Source of the DNA: Palsa-504 sp963753225
GTDB lineage: Bacteria > Actinomycetota > Actinomycetes > Streptosporangiales > Streptosporangiaceae
DNA: 64,000 nt
Reading direction: 5' to 3'
NCBI GenBank assembly: GCA_963753225.1
Contig: CAVWBQ010000025.1
Location: forward strand, 113,550-177,549
Under the pieces are notes generated by a model that was not told the DNA's origin, did not search any database, and saw only the letters and a program-made list of their open reading frames with translations. Below are positions 41,429-49,648 of this stretch, one piece after another (within the stretch, counting starts at the first letter, position 1; each line of letters opens with the position of its first letter). The position numbers and the translations under genes were made by a program.

Positions 41429-42193
41429 CTACCGTCCGGGCAGCAGCACGCTCAGGCAGGTGACGCAGCCCTCGAGCTTCTCGAACTCGCTGATGTCCAC
41501 GACGACCGGCGTGAAGCCCAGGTCCTCGAGCAGCCCCGCGGTGCGGGGAGCGGACGCGGCGATCAGCACGCGTTCGCCGCCGAGGGGGACGACGTGACTA
41601 CCGCCCTCCTCGGTGACCGGGCGCACCGCCGGGAACAGTCCGGCCGGCACCAGCTCCGGCAGCAGCAGGAACGTGCCGTCCGGCAGCGCGGTCACCGCGG
41701 ACTTCAGGTGCAGGACGTTTCCCAGCGGGACCCCGATCACGGTGCGGCCCAGCGGCGCCAGCAGCGAGCGCAGCTGGCGGATGCCCTCGCCGTTGGTCCG
41801 CCCGCCGCGGCCGACGTACACCGTCTCGCCCGCCTGCAGCACGTCGCCCCCGTCGAGCACCCCGGGCTCCTCGATGCACGCCGTGCGCAGGCCCAGCGAC
41901 CGCACGGTCTGCGCCACACCGTCGACCTCGGCCCGGCGGACGGGGGCCCCCGGGCGGGTCAGCACGGCCAGGTTCTCACAGACCACAACGGTGTCCTCGA
42001 CGAAGACCGAATCCGGGCAGTCATCGGCGGCGGGCGCCTGCCGGATCGCCCAGCCGCTGGCCGCCAGCGCGTCGGCGTAGGCCGCGTGCTGCGACCGGGC
42101 CAGGGCCACGTCCACCGTGGTGCGGCTGATGTGGGTGACGATGCCCTCGGCCAGCCTGCTGCTGGGCTGGCGGACCAGGGCCGTTCCGTTCAT
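41429..42193 (-). CDS. Dimethylarginine dimethylaminohydrolase-like protein
   Basis: 254-residue guanidine-modifying enzyme, probably hydrolysing methylated arginine to citrulline and dimethylamine. Active-site residues: FVEDTVVVCENLAVLTRPG with the Asp/Glu pair near 65, GNVLHLKSAVTALPDGTFLL with the catalytic His near 165, and the nucleophilic Cys in KLEGCVTCLSVLLPGR close to the C-terminus. Start ATG 42193 follows GGAAGGGAGCGTCGG; the longer upstream frame adds only non-family residues. Divergent from the LigD-like polymerase gene. Confidence 0.9.
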   Translation of the reverse strand: MNGTALVRQPSSRLAEGIVTHISRTTVDVALARSQHAAYADALAASGWAIRQAPAADDCPDSVFVEDTVVVCENLAVLTRPGAPVRRAEVDGVAQTVRSLGLRTACIEEPGVLDGGDVLQAGETVYVGRGGRTNGEGIRQLRSLLAPLGRTVIGVPLGNVLHLKSAVTALPDGTFLLLPELVPAGLFPAVRPVTEEGGSHVVPLGGERVLIAASAPRTAGLLEDLGFTPVVVDISEFEKLEGCVTCLSVLLPGR

Positions 42194-42323
42194 CCGACGC
42201 TCCCTTCCTGGCTGGGCCTTCATCCTGTCATCCGGCCGGACGCCGGTGCCTGGCAGGATGGGGTGCGTGGAATTGTCCGAACGCCGCCGGGCCCTCACAC
42301 CGCCACCGGGTTAACGTTCTGTC

Positions 42324-43616
42324 ATGACCGCAGATGGGGTAGAGGTCGAGGCCGGGGGCAGGTCGGTGCGGATCTCCAATCCGGGCCGGGTGTACTTCCC
42401 GGCCCGCGGGGAGACCAAGCTGGACCTGGTCCGTTATTACCTGTCGGTCGGCGACGGGATCGTGCGCGCGCTGCGGGACCGGCCGTGCATGCTGCACCGG
42501 TTCCCGTCCGGGGTCGCCGGGGAGAAGGTGCACCAGAAGCGGATCCCCGGTGGTGCGCCGCCGTGGCTGGAGACGGTCCGGCTGCACTTCCCCCGCTACG
42601 GCCGGCACGCCGACGAGCTGTGCGTGACCGAACTGGCCGCGGTGATCTGGGCGGTGCAGATGTCCACGGTTGAGTTTCACCCGTGGAACTCACGCCGGGC
42701 CGATACCGAACGGCCCGATGAGTGGCGCATCGACCTGGATCCCGGGCCTTCCTGCAAGTTCGCCACGGTGCGCCGGGTGGCCCGGATCGCGGGCGAGATC
42801 CTCGGCGAGCTCGGCGCGACCGGATGGCCCAAGACCTCAGGCGGGGCCGGCCTGCACATCTACGTCCGGATCGAGCCCCGGTGGGGCTTCGCCGAGGTCC
42901 GGCGGGCCGCGCTCGCCTTCGCCCGCGAGGTCGAACGCCGCGCCCCGGACCTGGTCACCACCACGTGGTGGCGCAAGGACCGGGACCCGGCCATGTTGTT
43001 CGTCGACTACAACCAGAACGCCCGCGACCACACCATCGCCAGCGCCTACTCCGTCCGCGGCGTGCCGGAGGCGACCGTCTCGACCCCGATCAGCTGGGAC
43101 GAGATCGACCACGTCGACCCGCGCCAGTTCACCATCGCCACCGTGCCCGCCCGATTCGCCGAACTCGGCGACCTGCACCGGGGCATCGACGACACCGCCT
43201 ACTCACTCGGCACCCTGCTGGAATGGGCCGACCGCGACGGACTCGACTTAGGATCGCGGCATGATCAACGGGATGCACGCGATCGTGTTCTCGCCGGAGG
43301 CGGAGAAGGTCCGCGACTTCTTCGCGGATGTGATCGGCCTGTCCTGCGTCGACGCGGGCGGAGGCTGGCTCATCTTCGCCCTGCCGCCCGCCGAGCTGGC
43401 GGTTCATCCCGCCGACGGGGAAGGCCGCCACCAGCTGTACCTGATGTGCGACAACATCGGTGCCACCCTCGCCGAACTGCGCGCCAAAGGGGCCGAGGTC
43501 GCGCAGGAGGTCTCCGACCAGCGCTGGGGCCTGGTGGCCGCGATCCGCCTGCCCGACGGCACCGAGTTCCCCATCTACCAGCCCCGGCACCCTTCGCCTC
43601 ACTGATCCCGGTTTAG
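42324..43616 (+). CDS. LigD-type DNA polymerase domain protein with lost natural stop
   Basis: 430 codons. Residues 1-310 are a full LigD polymerase (PrimPol) domain of the Ku/LigD end-joining system: ISNPGRVYFPARGETKLDLV, VHQKRIPGGAPPWLETVRLH, STVEFHPWN, the catalytic DEWRIDLDPGPSCKFATVRR, TSGGAGLHIYVRIEPRWGFA and ARDHTIASAYSVRGVPEATV. The protein should end with a PYPPxYPKMPGEPKR-like tail near residue 310; instead, after EWADRDGLDLGSR the frame runs on for 118 residues over the VOC gene in another phase, giving Arg/Pro-rich sequence. A base change or small deletion seems to have removed the tail and stop; the enzyme core could still work. Confidence 0.85.
   Translation: MTADGVEVEAGGRSVRISNPGRVYFPARGETKLDLVRYYLSVGDGIVRALRDRPCMLHRFPSGVAGEKVHQKRIPGGAPPWLETVRLHFPRYGRHADELCVTELAAVIWAVQMSTVEFHPWNSRRADTERPDEWRIDLDPGPSCKFATVRRVARIAGEILGELGATGWPKTSGGAGLHIYVRIEPRWGFAEVRRAALAFAREVERRAPDLVTTTWWRKDRDPAMLFVDYNQNARDHTIASAYSVRGVPEATVSTPISWDEIDHVDPRQFTIATVPARFAELGDLHRGIDDTAYSLGTLLEWADRDGLDLGSRHDQRDARDRVLAGGGEGPRLLRGCDRPVLRRRGRRLAHLRPAARRAGGSSRRRGRPPPAVPDVRQHRCHPRRTARQRGRGRAGGLRPALGPGGRDPPARRHRVPHLPAPAPFASLIPV
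43261..43605 (+). CDS. VOC-fold (glyoxalase/bleomycin-resistance) protein
   Basis: 114-residue single VOC module: MINGMHAIVFSPEAEKVRDF, GLSCVDAGGGWLIFALPPAE, then ELAVHPADGEGRHQLYLMCD and DGTEFPIYQPRHPSPH. The Glu/His metal-ligand pattern is incomplete (no clear first His), so it may be a binding protein or work as a dimer rather than a glyoxalase. It starts at ATG 43261 inside the extended frame of the polymerase gene, on the same strand. Confidence 0.85.
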   Translation: MINGMHAIVFSPEAEKVRDFFADVIGLSCVDAGGGWLIFALPPAELAVHPADGEGRHQLYLMCDNIGATLAELRAKGAEVAQEVSDQRWGLVAAIRLPDGTEFPIYQPRHPSPH

Positions 43617-43626
43617 CGTTAGGGGT

Positions 43627-44625
43627 ATGGCGAAGCTCAGGGTGCTGTTCATCGGCGGCAGCGGGGTCATCAGCTCGGCGTGCTCGCGGGTCGCGGCCGA
43701 CAGCGGCATCGAGCTGTTCGTGCTGAACCGAGGGCGGAGTACCGTGCGCCCGCTCCCGCCGGGGGTGAGCATGCTGCGGGCGGATATACGGGAACCGAAG
43801 TCCGTTCGGGACATTGTTAATGATCTTGAATTTGACGCCGTCGTGGACTGGGTGGCCTTCACCCCTGAGCAGGTCCGCACCGATATCGAGCTGTTCCGCG
43901 GGCGGACCGGCCAGTACGTGTTCATCAGCTCCGCGTCGGCCTACCAGACGCCGCCCGCGCGGATGCCGGTCACCGAGTCGACGCCGCTGCGCAACCCGTA
44001 CTGGCAGTACTCGCGCGACAAGATCGCCTGCGAGGACCTGCTCGTGGCGGCGTACCGGGAGGAGGGCTTCCCGGCCACGATCGTGCGGCCGTCGCACACC
44101 TACGACGAGACGCTGGTCCCGTTCGACGGGGGGTGGACGGTGCTCGGCCGGATGCTCGCCGGCAAGCCCGTCATCGTGCACGGGGACGGGACCTCGCTGT
44201 GGACGCTGACCCACCACGACGACTTCGCCCGGGCGTTCGTCCCGCTGCTCGGGCACCCGCGGACGCTCGGTGAGGCCATCCACATCACCTCCGACGACGT
44301 GCTCACCTGGAACCAGATCGCGGGAGCGCTCGCGGCGGCGCTGGGGGTCACGCCGCGGCTGGTGCACGTGCCATCGGACGCGATCGCGGTCGCCGACCCG
44401 GAGTGGGGCGCGGGCCTGCTGGGCGATAAGGCGCACTCGATGGTGTTCGACAACGCCAAGCTGCGCGGCATCGTGCCCGGCTGGCGTGCGGTGATCCCGT
44501 TCGAGCGGGGTGCCAGGCAGATTGTCCAGTGGTACCTGGCCGACCCGGCGCGGCAGGTCACCGACGCGGCCCTGGACGCGGTGATGGACAAGCTCACGGC
44601 GGCCTGGTCCCTTGAGGCCCTTTGA
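43627..44625 (+). CDS. NAD-dependent epimerase/dehydratase (extended SDR)
   Basis: 332-residue extended short-chain dehydrogenase. The NAD-binding N-terminus is LRVLFIGGSGVISSACSRVA, with GGSGVIS in place of GGTGFIG. The catalytic Tyr-Lys pair is in PYWQYSRDKIACED, after VFISSASAYQ with the Ser. The C-terminal half has the substrate-binding helices (DDVLTWNQIAGALAAALGVT). Substrate is probably a nucleotide sugar or a related polyol, but unknown. It is 21 bp after the VOC gene and overlaps the acyl-CoA dehydrogenase start by 4 bp (TTGA), so likely an operon. Confidence 0.9.
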   Translation: MAKLRVLFIGGSGVISSACSRVAADSGIELFVLNRGRSTVRPLPPGVSMLRADIREPKSVRDIVNDLEFDAVVDWVAFTPEQVRTDIELFRGRTGQYVFISSASAYQTPPARMPVTESTPLRNPYWQYSRDKIACEDLLVAAYREEGFPATIVRPSHTYDETLVPFDGGWTVLGRMLAGKPVIVHGDGTSLWTLTHHDDFARAFVPLLGHPRTLGEAIHITSDDVLTWNQIAGALAAALGVTPRLVHVPSDAIAVADPEWGAGLLGDKAHSMVFDNAKLRGIVPGWRAVIPFERGARQIVQWYLADPARQVTDAALDAVMDKLTAAWSLEAL

Positions 44626-45647
44626 GCGGTATGACCAGCGCGTCCCGGGACGTCCTGGCGGCGGCCCGCGGGGCCGCCGACGATTTGCTGTTCCCGGACG
44701 CGATGCGGGTCGACGGACTAGACGTGCTCCCGGTCTCCCACCTCGACGCGCTGGCCGCCCTCGGCCTGTACGGGGCGGTCGTGCCGGTCCAGGCCGGCGG
44801 ACTCGGCCTGGACCTGGCGGCTTCCTGCGCCGTGGTCGAGGAACTGGCCAGCGGCTGCCTGGCCACCACGTTCGTCTGGCTGCAGCACCGCGGCCTGGTC
44901 ATGACGCTGGCCGCCGACGGCACCCCCGCCGTGCTGCGCGACCGGTGGCTGGCCCCGGCCTGCCGCGGCGAGGTACGCGGCGGCATCGCACTGGGCGGCC
45001 TGATGCCCGGACCGCCACGGCTGCGCGCGCGGCCGGACGGCGGCGGGTGGCGGCTCGACGGCGAGGCGCCGTGGGTCACCGGGTGGGGGCTGATAGACCT
45101 GCTGCTGGTGGTGGCGCGGGGCCCGGACGACAGCGCGGTGTCGCTGATCATGGACGCGGCCGCGCCGCCCGGGCTCTCCGTGACCCGCGAGCGGCTGGCC
45201 GCCGTCAACGCGAGCGTCACCGTGCGGCTCGGCTTCAACGGCGTCTTCGTGCCGGCGGAGCGGCGGGCCGGCCAGGAGCCCTTCGATCCGGCGGATAGCC
45301 TGCGGCCCGACCGGATGCGCGTCAACGGGTCGCTGGCGCTCGGCCTGGTCCGCCGGTGCGTTCGGCTGCTGGGTCCCGGGCCGCTCGATGACGAGCTGGC
45401 CGCCTGCCGGGACCTGCTCGACGGCGCGGTCACCGCGGACGCCGCGGCGATGGCGGAAGCCCGCGCGGCCGCCTCGGAACTAGCCGTGCGGGCGGCGGCC
45501 GCCCTGGCGGTACGGGACGGCAGCCGGGCGGTCACGGTGGATCAGCACGCGCAGCGGCTCGCCCGTGAGGCTCTGTTCCTGCTGGTGTTCGGGTCACGCC
45601 CGGCGATCAAGAGCGCCCTGCTGCGCCGCCTGGGCGCCGCCCCTTAG
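44622..45647 (+). CDS. Acyl-CoA dehydrogenase-family flavoprotein (short)
   Basis: 341 residues, shorter than the usual 380-400. The N-terminal helical domain and middle beta domain are recognisable: HLDALAALGLYGAVVPVQAG, GLGLDLAASCAVVEELASGC, RLDGEAPWVTGWGLIDLLLV. The C-terminal helical bundle (MAEARAAASELAVRAAAALA) is shortened, and I see no clear catalytic Glu, so the enzyme may be a non-dehydrogenase homologue. Start TTG 44622 or ATG 44631. Overlaps the SDR stop. Likely needs FAD. Confidence 0.82.
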   Translation: MSGMTSASRDVLAAARGAADDLLFPDAMRVDGLDVLPVSHLDALAALGLYGAVVPVQAGGLGLDLAASCAVVEELASGCLATTFVWLQHRGLVMTLAADGTPAVLRDRWLAPACRGEVRGGIALGGLMPGPPRLRARPDGGGWRLDGEAPWVTGWGLIDLLLVVARGPDDSAVSLIMDAAAPPGLSVTRERLAAVNASVTVRLGFNGVFVPAERRAGQEPFDPADSLRPDRMRVNGSLALGLVRRCVRLLGPGPLDDELAACRDLLDGAVTADAAAMAEARAAASELAVRAAAALAVRDGSRAVTVDQHAQRLAREALFLLVFGSRPAIKSALLRRLGAAP

Positions 45648-45854
45648 CCTGACGCGAATGCCGTCTCATCCCTGTGGGGTGATTTCAGCGGCCGCATGGC
45701 GTGCTTGCCTGGTATGAGCATCAGCGACAGCCGTGCCATGCACGGATCTTTTAGCCACGAGGAGGCGGGGACCCAGGGCTGGCAACCTCGCCCAGCCGTT
45801 GCTGACGTGGCTCAGCGAGCGAATCGTGTAGCGAGGGACTCTCGGGAGGTCCAA

Positions 45855-46430
45855 ATGTCTGTCCTGAGCAGAAAACGCGCAGCCGAGGCCGAGGCCGAGG
45901 CCCAGGCCCAGGCCGAGGCCCAGGCGGCGGAGACGCGCGGGCGCATGCAGCAACTGGCCTGGGCGGCCGTCCTGGCCAGGGCAGCCGTGCCGGTGGCGAA
46001 GACCGCCGGGGTGGCTGCACGGGACGGCGTCCGGAGCGCCGCGATGTGGACTGCGCCGCGCATCAACGAGGCACGCGCCCGGACGGCGCCGCGCATCGAG
46101 CGGAGCGGCCTCGTCATCAGGGACACCATCGCGCCGAAGGTCTACGAGACGCTCGTGGCAACGGCTCGCCGCGTGGATGTCGCCGCGCCCAGCCCAGATG
46201 TCATTGCACCCCGCCGGCGCTGGCCGCAGGTTGTGGCCGGAACGGTAATGCTGGTGGCCGTCGGCGCGGCTGCGGCCGTCGTGCTCCAGCGCCGGAAGAG
46301 TGACCGGGCGAGCGGGGAACCAGCCGATGCGGTCACCGGTCTGCAGGCCGTCCAAAACGGTCAGCTGGGCGCCGACGCCGACGGCAGTGGCGCGGAAGAA
46401 AACGTCAGCAGGCAGTCTCCGGCGACTTAA
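45855..46430 (+). CDS. Membrane-anchored Ala/Arg-rich helical protein
   Basis: 191 residues. The N-terminal half is a coiled-coil-like run with AEAEAEAQAQAEAQAAETRG, followed by amphipathic helices (MQQLAWAAVLARAAVPVAKT, RTAPRIERSGLVIRDTIAPK). One membrane segment follows at about 123-145 (WPQVVAGTVMLVAVGAAAAV), and then a short polar tail. No known domain. The ATG at 45855 follows GGGAGGTCCAA, a good ribosome-binding site, so the in-frame upstream extension is dropped. Function unknown; the type is common in actinomycetes. Confidence 0.75.
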   Translation: MSVLSRKRAAEAEAEAQAQAEAQAAETRGRMQQLAWAAVLARAAVPVAKTAGVAARDGVRSAAMWTAPRINEARARTAPRIERSGLVIRDTIAPKVYETLVATARRVDVAAPSPDVIAPRRRWPQVVAGTVMLVAVGAAAAVVLQRRKSDRASGEPADAVTGLQAVQNGQLGADADGSGAEENVSRQSPAT

Positions 46431-46464
46431 CCAGGAGCAACGAGCACCGGCCGCAGGTGCGGGG

Positions 46465-47286
46465 TCAGGCGCAGACCAGGCAGCCGCTGTGGGTGGTGAT
46501 ACGGAAGAAACCATCCGGAGCGGCCCGCAGTCCTCCGGTCACGGCCTCGGCCAGCGGTCCGGAGTCGGGCAGGCGGGAGGCTTCGCGCATGCTCCGCACG
46601 TAGGCGGCGACCGGTTCCGGGCTCGGTATCCGGAGTTGGCCCGCGAAATCGTGCCTGGTCACCGATGCGAACTCGGCGCGCAGCAGCGCCTCGCCCTGAT
46701 CCAGGCTGATCCGCTCCTGGCGCAGCGGCGTCGGCTCCCGGCCGAGGCTGGTCAGGGCCGCCGCGACGACGTCACGTAGTTCCCGCAGGTGATCCTCGCC
46801 GTTCAGGGCGACAATCAGGCGGCCGCCCGGGCGGGTGATCCGGCGCAGTTCGCGGACGGCGCGGTCCGGTTCCGGGACGTGGTACAGCATGTGCATGGCC
46901 AGGGTGAGGTCGGCCGCCGCGTCGGGGAAGGGCAGCGCGGTCGCGTCGGTGACCAGCAGGCCAGCCTCCGGCGCACGACCCCTGGCGGCGCGCAGCATGC
47001 CCGGTGACAGATCGGCTCCGATCACTAGGCCCGCATGCCCGCGTCTGGCCAGTTCGGCCAGGTAGCGGCCATTTCCGCAGCCGATGTCGGCGACGACCTC
47101 ATGGCCGGTCAGCCCGGCCAGGCCGAGTATCTCGCGGGGCAGGTCTATCGGCGGCTGCTGGTACGCGTAGATGGACTGCCGGGCGGCCAGGTTAACGTCG
47201 GTCTTGTACTGGACGTCCCGTAGGAAGGACCGGTCCGTCCACAGTCTCGCGGCGTGACCGGGGTCTGCGTGGCCGGGATCGGTCAT
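46465..47286 (-). CDS. Class I SAM-dependent methyltransferase
   Basis: 273 residues. SAM motif I is VVADIGCGNGRYLAELARRG, motif II VIGADLSPGMLRAARGR, and the catalytic loop LAMHMLYHVPEPDRAVRELR precedes ITRPGGRLIVALNG. Substrate unknown. The C-terminus ends in the short cysteine-containing THSGCLVCA. Start ATG 47286, 5 to 10 bp downstream of the monooxygenase gene's stop, so the two minus-strand genes probably share a transcript. Confidence 0.88.
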   Translation of the reverse strand: MTDPGHADPGHAARLWTDRSFLRDVQYKTDVNLAARQSIYAYQQPPIDLPREILGLAGLTGHEVVADIGCGNGRYLAELARRGHAGLVIGADLSPGMLRAARGRAPEAGLLVTDATALPFPDAAADLTLAMHMLYHVPEPDRAVRELRRITRPGGRLIVALNGEDHLRELRDVVAAALTSLGREPTPLRQERISLDQGEALLRAEFASVTRHDFAGQLRIPSPEPVAAYVRSMREASRLPDSGPLAEAVTGGLRAAPDGFFRITTHSGCLVCA

Positions 47287-47293
47287 CCGCGCC

Positions 47294-47620
47294 TCACTGC
47301 GATGATCCGCCGGCCACTTCGTAGGACCACAGCTCGCTGCCGATGCCGACCGGGTGAGGCGCCTCACCGCCCGCCCGTTCGGCCGCGGACCGGTGCCCGT
47401 GTGCGAAGGCCGGGGAGCTCACCCACGCCTGGAAGGCCGCCTCGTCCCGCCATCGCGTCACCACCAGCCAGGTGGTCCGCCCGTCGGTCGGCTTGAGCAG
47501 CTCGAAGCCCTCGAAGCCGTCCTGGTTGTCCACCGCGCCAGCCCGCGCGGCGAACCTGCGGGCGAGCTCGTCGCCGCTGTCGGCGGGCACGGTAATCGCG
47601 TTGATCCTCACGACCGTCAC
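47294..47620 (-). CDS. Antibiotic-biosynthesis monooxygenase (ABM) family protein
   Basis: About 108 residues, ferredoxin-like fold as in HmoA/HmoB and ABM monooxygenases, some of which degrade haem. It has VVRINAITVPADSGDELARR, then GFEGFELLKPTDGRTTWLVV and RWRDEAAFQAWVSSPAFAHG. The start is uncertain: GTG 47620 fits the family's usual N-terminus, while ATG 47668 adds 16 residues. Function here unknown; the gene is upstream of the methyltransferase on the same strand. Confidence 0.82.
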   Translation of the reverse strand: MTVVRINAITVPADSGDELARRFAARAGAVDNQDGFEGFELLKPTDGRTTWLVVTRWRDEAAFQAWVSSPAFAHGHRSAAERAGGEAPHPVGIGSELWSYEVAGGSSQ

Positions 47621-47704
47621 ATGTTTCAACCTATCCCAGGTCAGGTCCCTGACGGGTGACCAGCTCATGCCACGGCCAACCTAAATCGGCTGATCACCGA
47701 CAAG

Positions 47705-48274
47705 ATGTACCGGCGGAAGATTCAGGCGATAATCCGGCGCGGGGGGCTGCGGTCACTCCTGGCGGCGGCTGATATCGCGCGGGGCGGGGAGAACCCGGGC
47801 GAGGAAGCTGGCGGGCGTCCGGACAGGCAAGGCTGGTGGGTGTGGCTGGATGGCCAGGAGCGGCCGGTTGAGAGCCAACGGGATAAGACGGATATCCGGC
47901 ATTACCAGGATGACCCCATGGTGCTGGCGGCCAGGGCTGGCGGCCTGGAGCCTGAGGGCGGGGTCGAGGTCCCCACCCCATCCAACTCGCAACTCTCATC
48001 CAAGTCTCAGGGGATAGAGGGGTTGTCTATAACGGGGTGGGAAATCCAGGGACCGACCCACCCCACCCCGACTCTCGGCCGGATATGCGCGAGCACTACC
48101 CCGAGGTTCGTCCGGTCGTGCGTCCTGGCCTCTGTCCAGGCCGAGTTCAACGCGGTGCCACCGTTGCAGCGGCTGCGGAACCAGCAGCCCTGGCCGGTGT
48201 CGCCACGCGAGCTAGGCGAGATGCTCGATGGCTTCGACCCAGCGGCCGCCGTAAAGCGATTTAATACGACTTAG
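47705..48274 (+). CDS. Hypothetical ORF of doubtful reality
   Basis: 189 codons, no recognised family. The N-terminus MYRRKIQAIIRRGGLRSLLA is basic and the C-terminus (QRLRNQQPWPVSPRELGEML) looks protein-like, but the middle is low-complexity with weak codon bias. A good hairpin directly follows the stop, which slightly favours expression. It may be a decayed gene. Other frames in this stretch are no better. Confidence 0.35.
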   Translation: MYRRKIQAIIRRGGLRSLLAAADIARGGENPGEEAGGRPDRQGWWVWLDGQERPVESQRDKTDIRHYQDDPMVLAARAGGLEPEGGVEVPTPSNSQLSSKSQGIEGLSITGWEIQGPTHPTPTLGRICASTTPRFVRSCVLASVQAEFNAVPPLQRLRNQQPWPVSPRELGEMLDGFDPAAAVKRFNTT

Positions 48275-48276
48275 CA

Positions 48277-48302
48277 GGATTCAATCAGAGTAATTGGAAT
48301 CC
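48277..48302 (+). terminator. Hairpin after the 47705 ORF
   Basis: GGATTCAAT pairs with ATTGGAATCC (one bulged base) around CAGAGTA, beginning 2 bp after the stop at 48274. It is AT-rich, unlike the surrounding DNA. Confidence 0.45.
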
Positions 48303-48815
48303 AGTAGCAAGTGACCTTTTCCTCTATGCCTGACGGAATAGCCGTATAGCGTTGCAACTAGAGCGCAGCGGGGGAAAGGGCGCTTATAACCACCGGGCAA
48401 TTCTTCCAGGACATACGGGTCCTGGTGGCGCAGCCTGATCGCCATTGCATCCTCTACGGGCTTCGTTCCTGATCGAGTTACTCATGGAGGACCTGGAGGT
48501 TCTCATCTGGTGGCCCAGCAGGGACCAGGCACCGTCGTCCCAGCCGTCGCGGTGGCCAATCCGGCCGATCCCGGTCCCGGGCGCGGCCACGGCCACGGAA
48601 AAGGCCTTGGCCCCGGTCCTGGCCCCGGCCACGGGAAGGCAAAGGGCGAAGGGAGCAGCCGAGATGACTAAGACCGGCGAGACCGCAGGCGCCGACAGCT
48701 AGTAATCTGACCGCGGTTGCGGCCGGGCTGAGGAAAGCAGCCGACCGCGCCGCGAAGAGCAGCCGATGGCTGGCCGCCGAATGCCGAAGGCAGCCCGCCT
48801 TGCCGCGCTCGGGCT
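48303..48815. other. Sparsely coding stretch
   Basis: About 510 bp. The first 100 bp (48303-48400) are notably AT-richer than the window and contain TATAAC-like motifs, hinting at acquired DNA or a promoter. Beyond the small Gly/Pro/His frame listed next, a competing frame at 48445-48702 with slightly better third-position GC (MEDLEVLIWWPSRDQAPSSQ) also exists; neither matches a family. I cannot say which, if either, is real. Confidence 0.4.
48510..48671 (+). CDS. Possible 53-aa Gly/Pro/His-rich protein
   Basis: GTG at 48510, 10 bp after GGAGG, opens a 53-codon frame ending GRGHGHGKGLGPGPGPGHGK then AKGEGSSRDD. The repeating G-x-G-H pattern could bind metal. No family is known to me. It overlaps a different frame with comparable codon bias, so it is uncertain. 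Confidence 0.3.
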   Translation: MAQQGPGTVVPAVAVANPADPGPGRGHGHGKGLGPGPGPGHGKAKGEGSSRDD

Positions 48816-49010
48816 TCACCCGGGCTGCTGGTCCCCGTCCTGCTGGTCCTGGGGACCGCCCTGGCCCTGGTCGCCCTGGCCTTGCCCGGCCTGATCCTGC
48901 TCGCCTATGCCGACTTTACGCTCGACCGCCTCCTCGCCCATCTTGACCTGCTCTGGATGCTGTTGCGCGTACTCCCCGGCCTTGTCCTTCAGGTTGTCGA
49001 ACTCGCTCAC
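48816..49010 (-). CDS. Small antitoxin-like (Rv0909-type) protein
   Basis: 64 residues. N-terminus MSEFDNLKDKAGEYAQQHPE and QVKMGEEAVERKVG recall the Rv0909-like small proteins annotated as putative antitoxins, which begin F-D-x-x-K-D-K-A. The C-terminal half is a Gln/Gly/Asp-rich tail and no toxin gene is adjacent, so the antitoxin label is weak. A CsbD-like stress role is also possible. GTG 49010 follows GGAGGCCACA, a very good ribosome-binding site. Confidence 0.6.
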   Translation of the reverse strand: MSEFDNLKDKAGEYAQQHPEQVKMGEEAVERKVGIGEQDQAGQGQGDQGQGGPQDQQDGDQQPG

Positions 49011-49046
49011 TGTGGCCTCCGTCCTGGCCGTCTTGTGACGGCTGTC

Positions 49047-49643
49047 TCACGGCGCTGACGTTCGCCGACGGCCCGCTGCCTGCCCGGGCGTGGCCGCCTG
49101 ACACCTCCCGGTAATGACCTTACGGAACTGGCGCACGGTCAGCCCGAACCAGCGGTCGGTCGTGCCCTCGTCGCTCATGCCCAGGCGAGCGGCTACGGCC
49201 TGGGAGCGCGCGTTGTCGAGATCGGTCAGGGCGAGCACCCGGCCGATTCCTGCCCCGGCCGCCGCGGTGAGGAGCGCGTCTGCTGCTTCTGTGGCATACC
49301 CCTGCCCCTGGTGTTGCGGGTGCAGGTGCCAGCCGACCTCGATCAGGCCGGTCGGGCCGTCGGCGTCGGCCAGGGGCATGAGCAGGACGGTCCCGGCCGG
49401 CGGCTGCGACGGCGTGCCGGGCGCCAGCGGGACGACGGCCCACAGGCCGAGCGGCGCTTCGGGTTCCCGGGCGCGCCACCGGGCCAGGCGCTCGCGAGCC
49501 TCGTCCAGGGTGGTCAGGGAACGGCGCGGATGCGGCCCCAGCCAGCGCATGACGTCGTCCCGCGAGTAGAGGTCGAAGAATGCGGGGAGATCTGATTCCT
49601 CCCAGTGCCGGAGCAGCAGGCGCGGGGTTCGCAGCAGTTCCAT
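49047..49643 (-). CDS. GNAT (RimJ/RimL-like) N-acetyltransferase
   Basis: 198 residues. N-terminus MELLRTPRLLLRHWEESDLP is typical of RimJ/L. The acetyl-CoA loop is HPQHQGQGYATEAADALLTA (Q/R-x2-G-x-G/A) with TDLDNARSQAVAARLGMS following. Target could be a ribosomal protein N-terminus or a small molecule. The C-terminal 30 residues are Arg/Ala rich and probably loose. Start ATG 49643; the PPOX gene begins just upstream on the same strand (6 bp gap). Confidence 0.9.
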   Translation of the reverse strand: MELLRTPRLLLRHWEESDLPAFFDLYSRDDVMRWLGPHPRRSLTTLDEARERLARWRAREPEAPLGLWAVVPLAPGTPSQPPAGTVLLMPLADADGPTGLIEVGWHLHPQHQGQGYATEAADALLTAAAGAGIGRVLALTDLDNARSQAVAARLGMSDEGTTDRWFGLTVRQFRKVITGRCQAATPGQAAGRRRTSAP

Positions 49644-49648
49644 CCGGG

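Noticed and set aside
48816..49010. Toxin-antitoxin module
   Set aside because: No toxin candidate adjoins; the neighbours are an acetyltransferase with a RimJ/L pattern and non-coding DNA.
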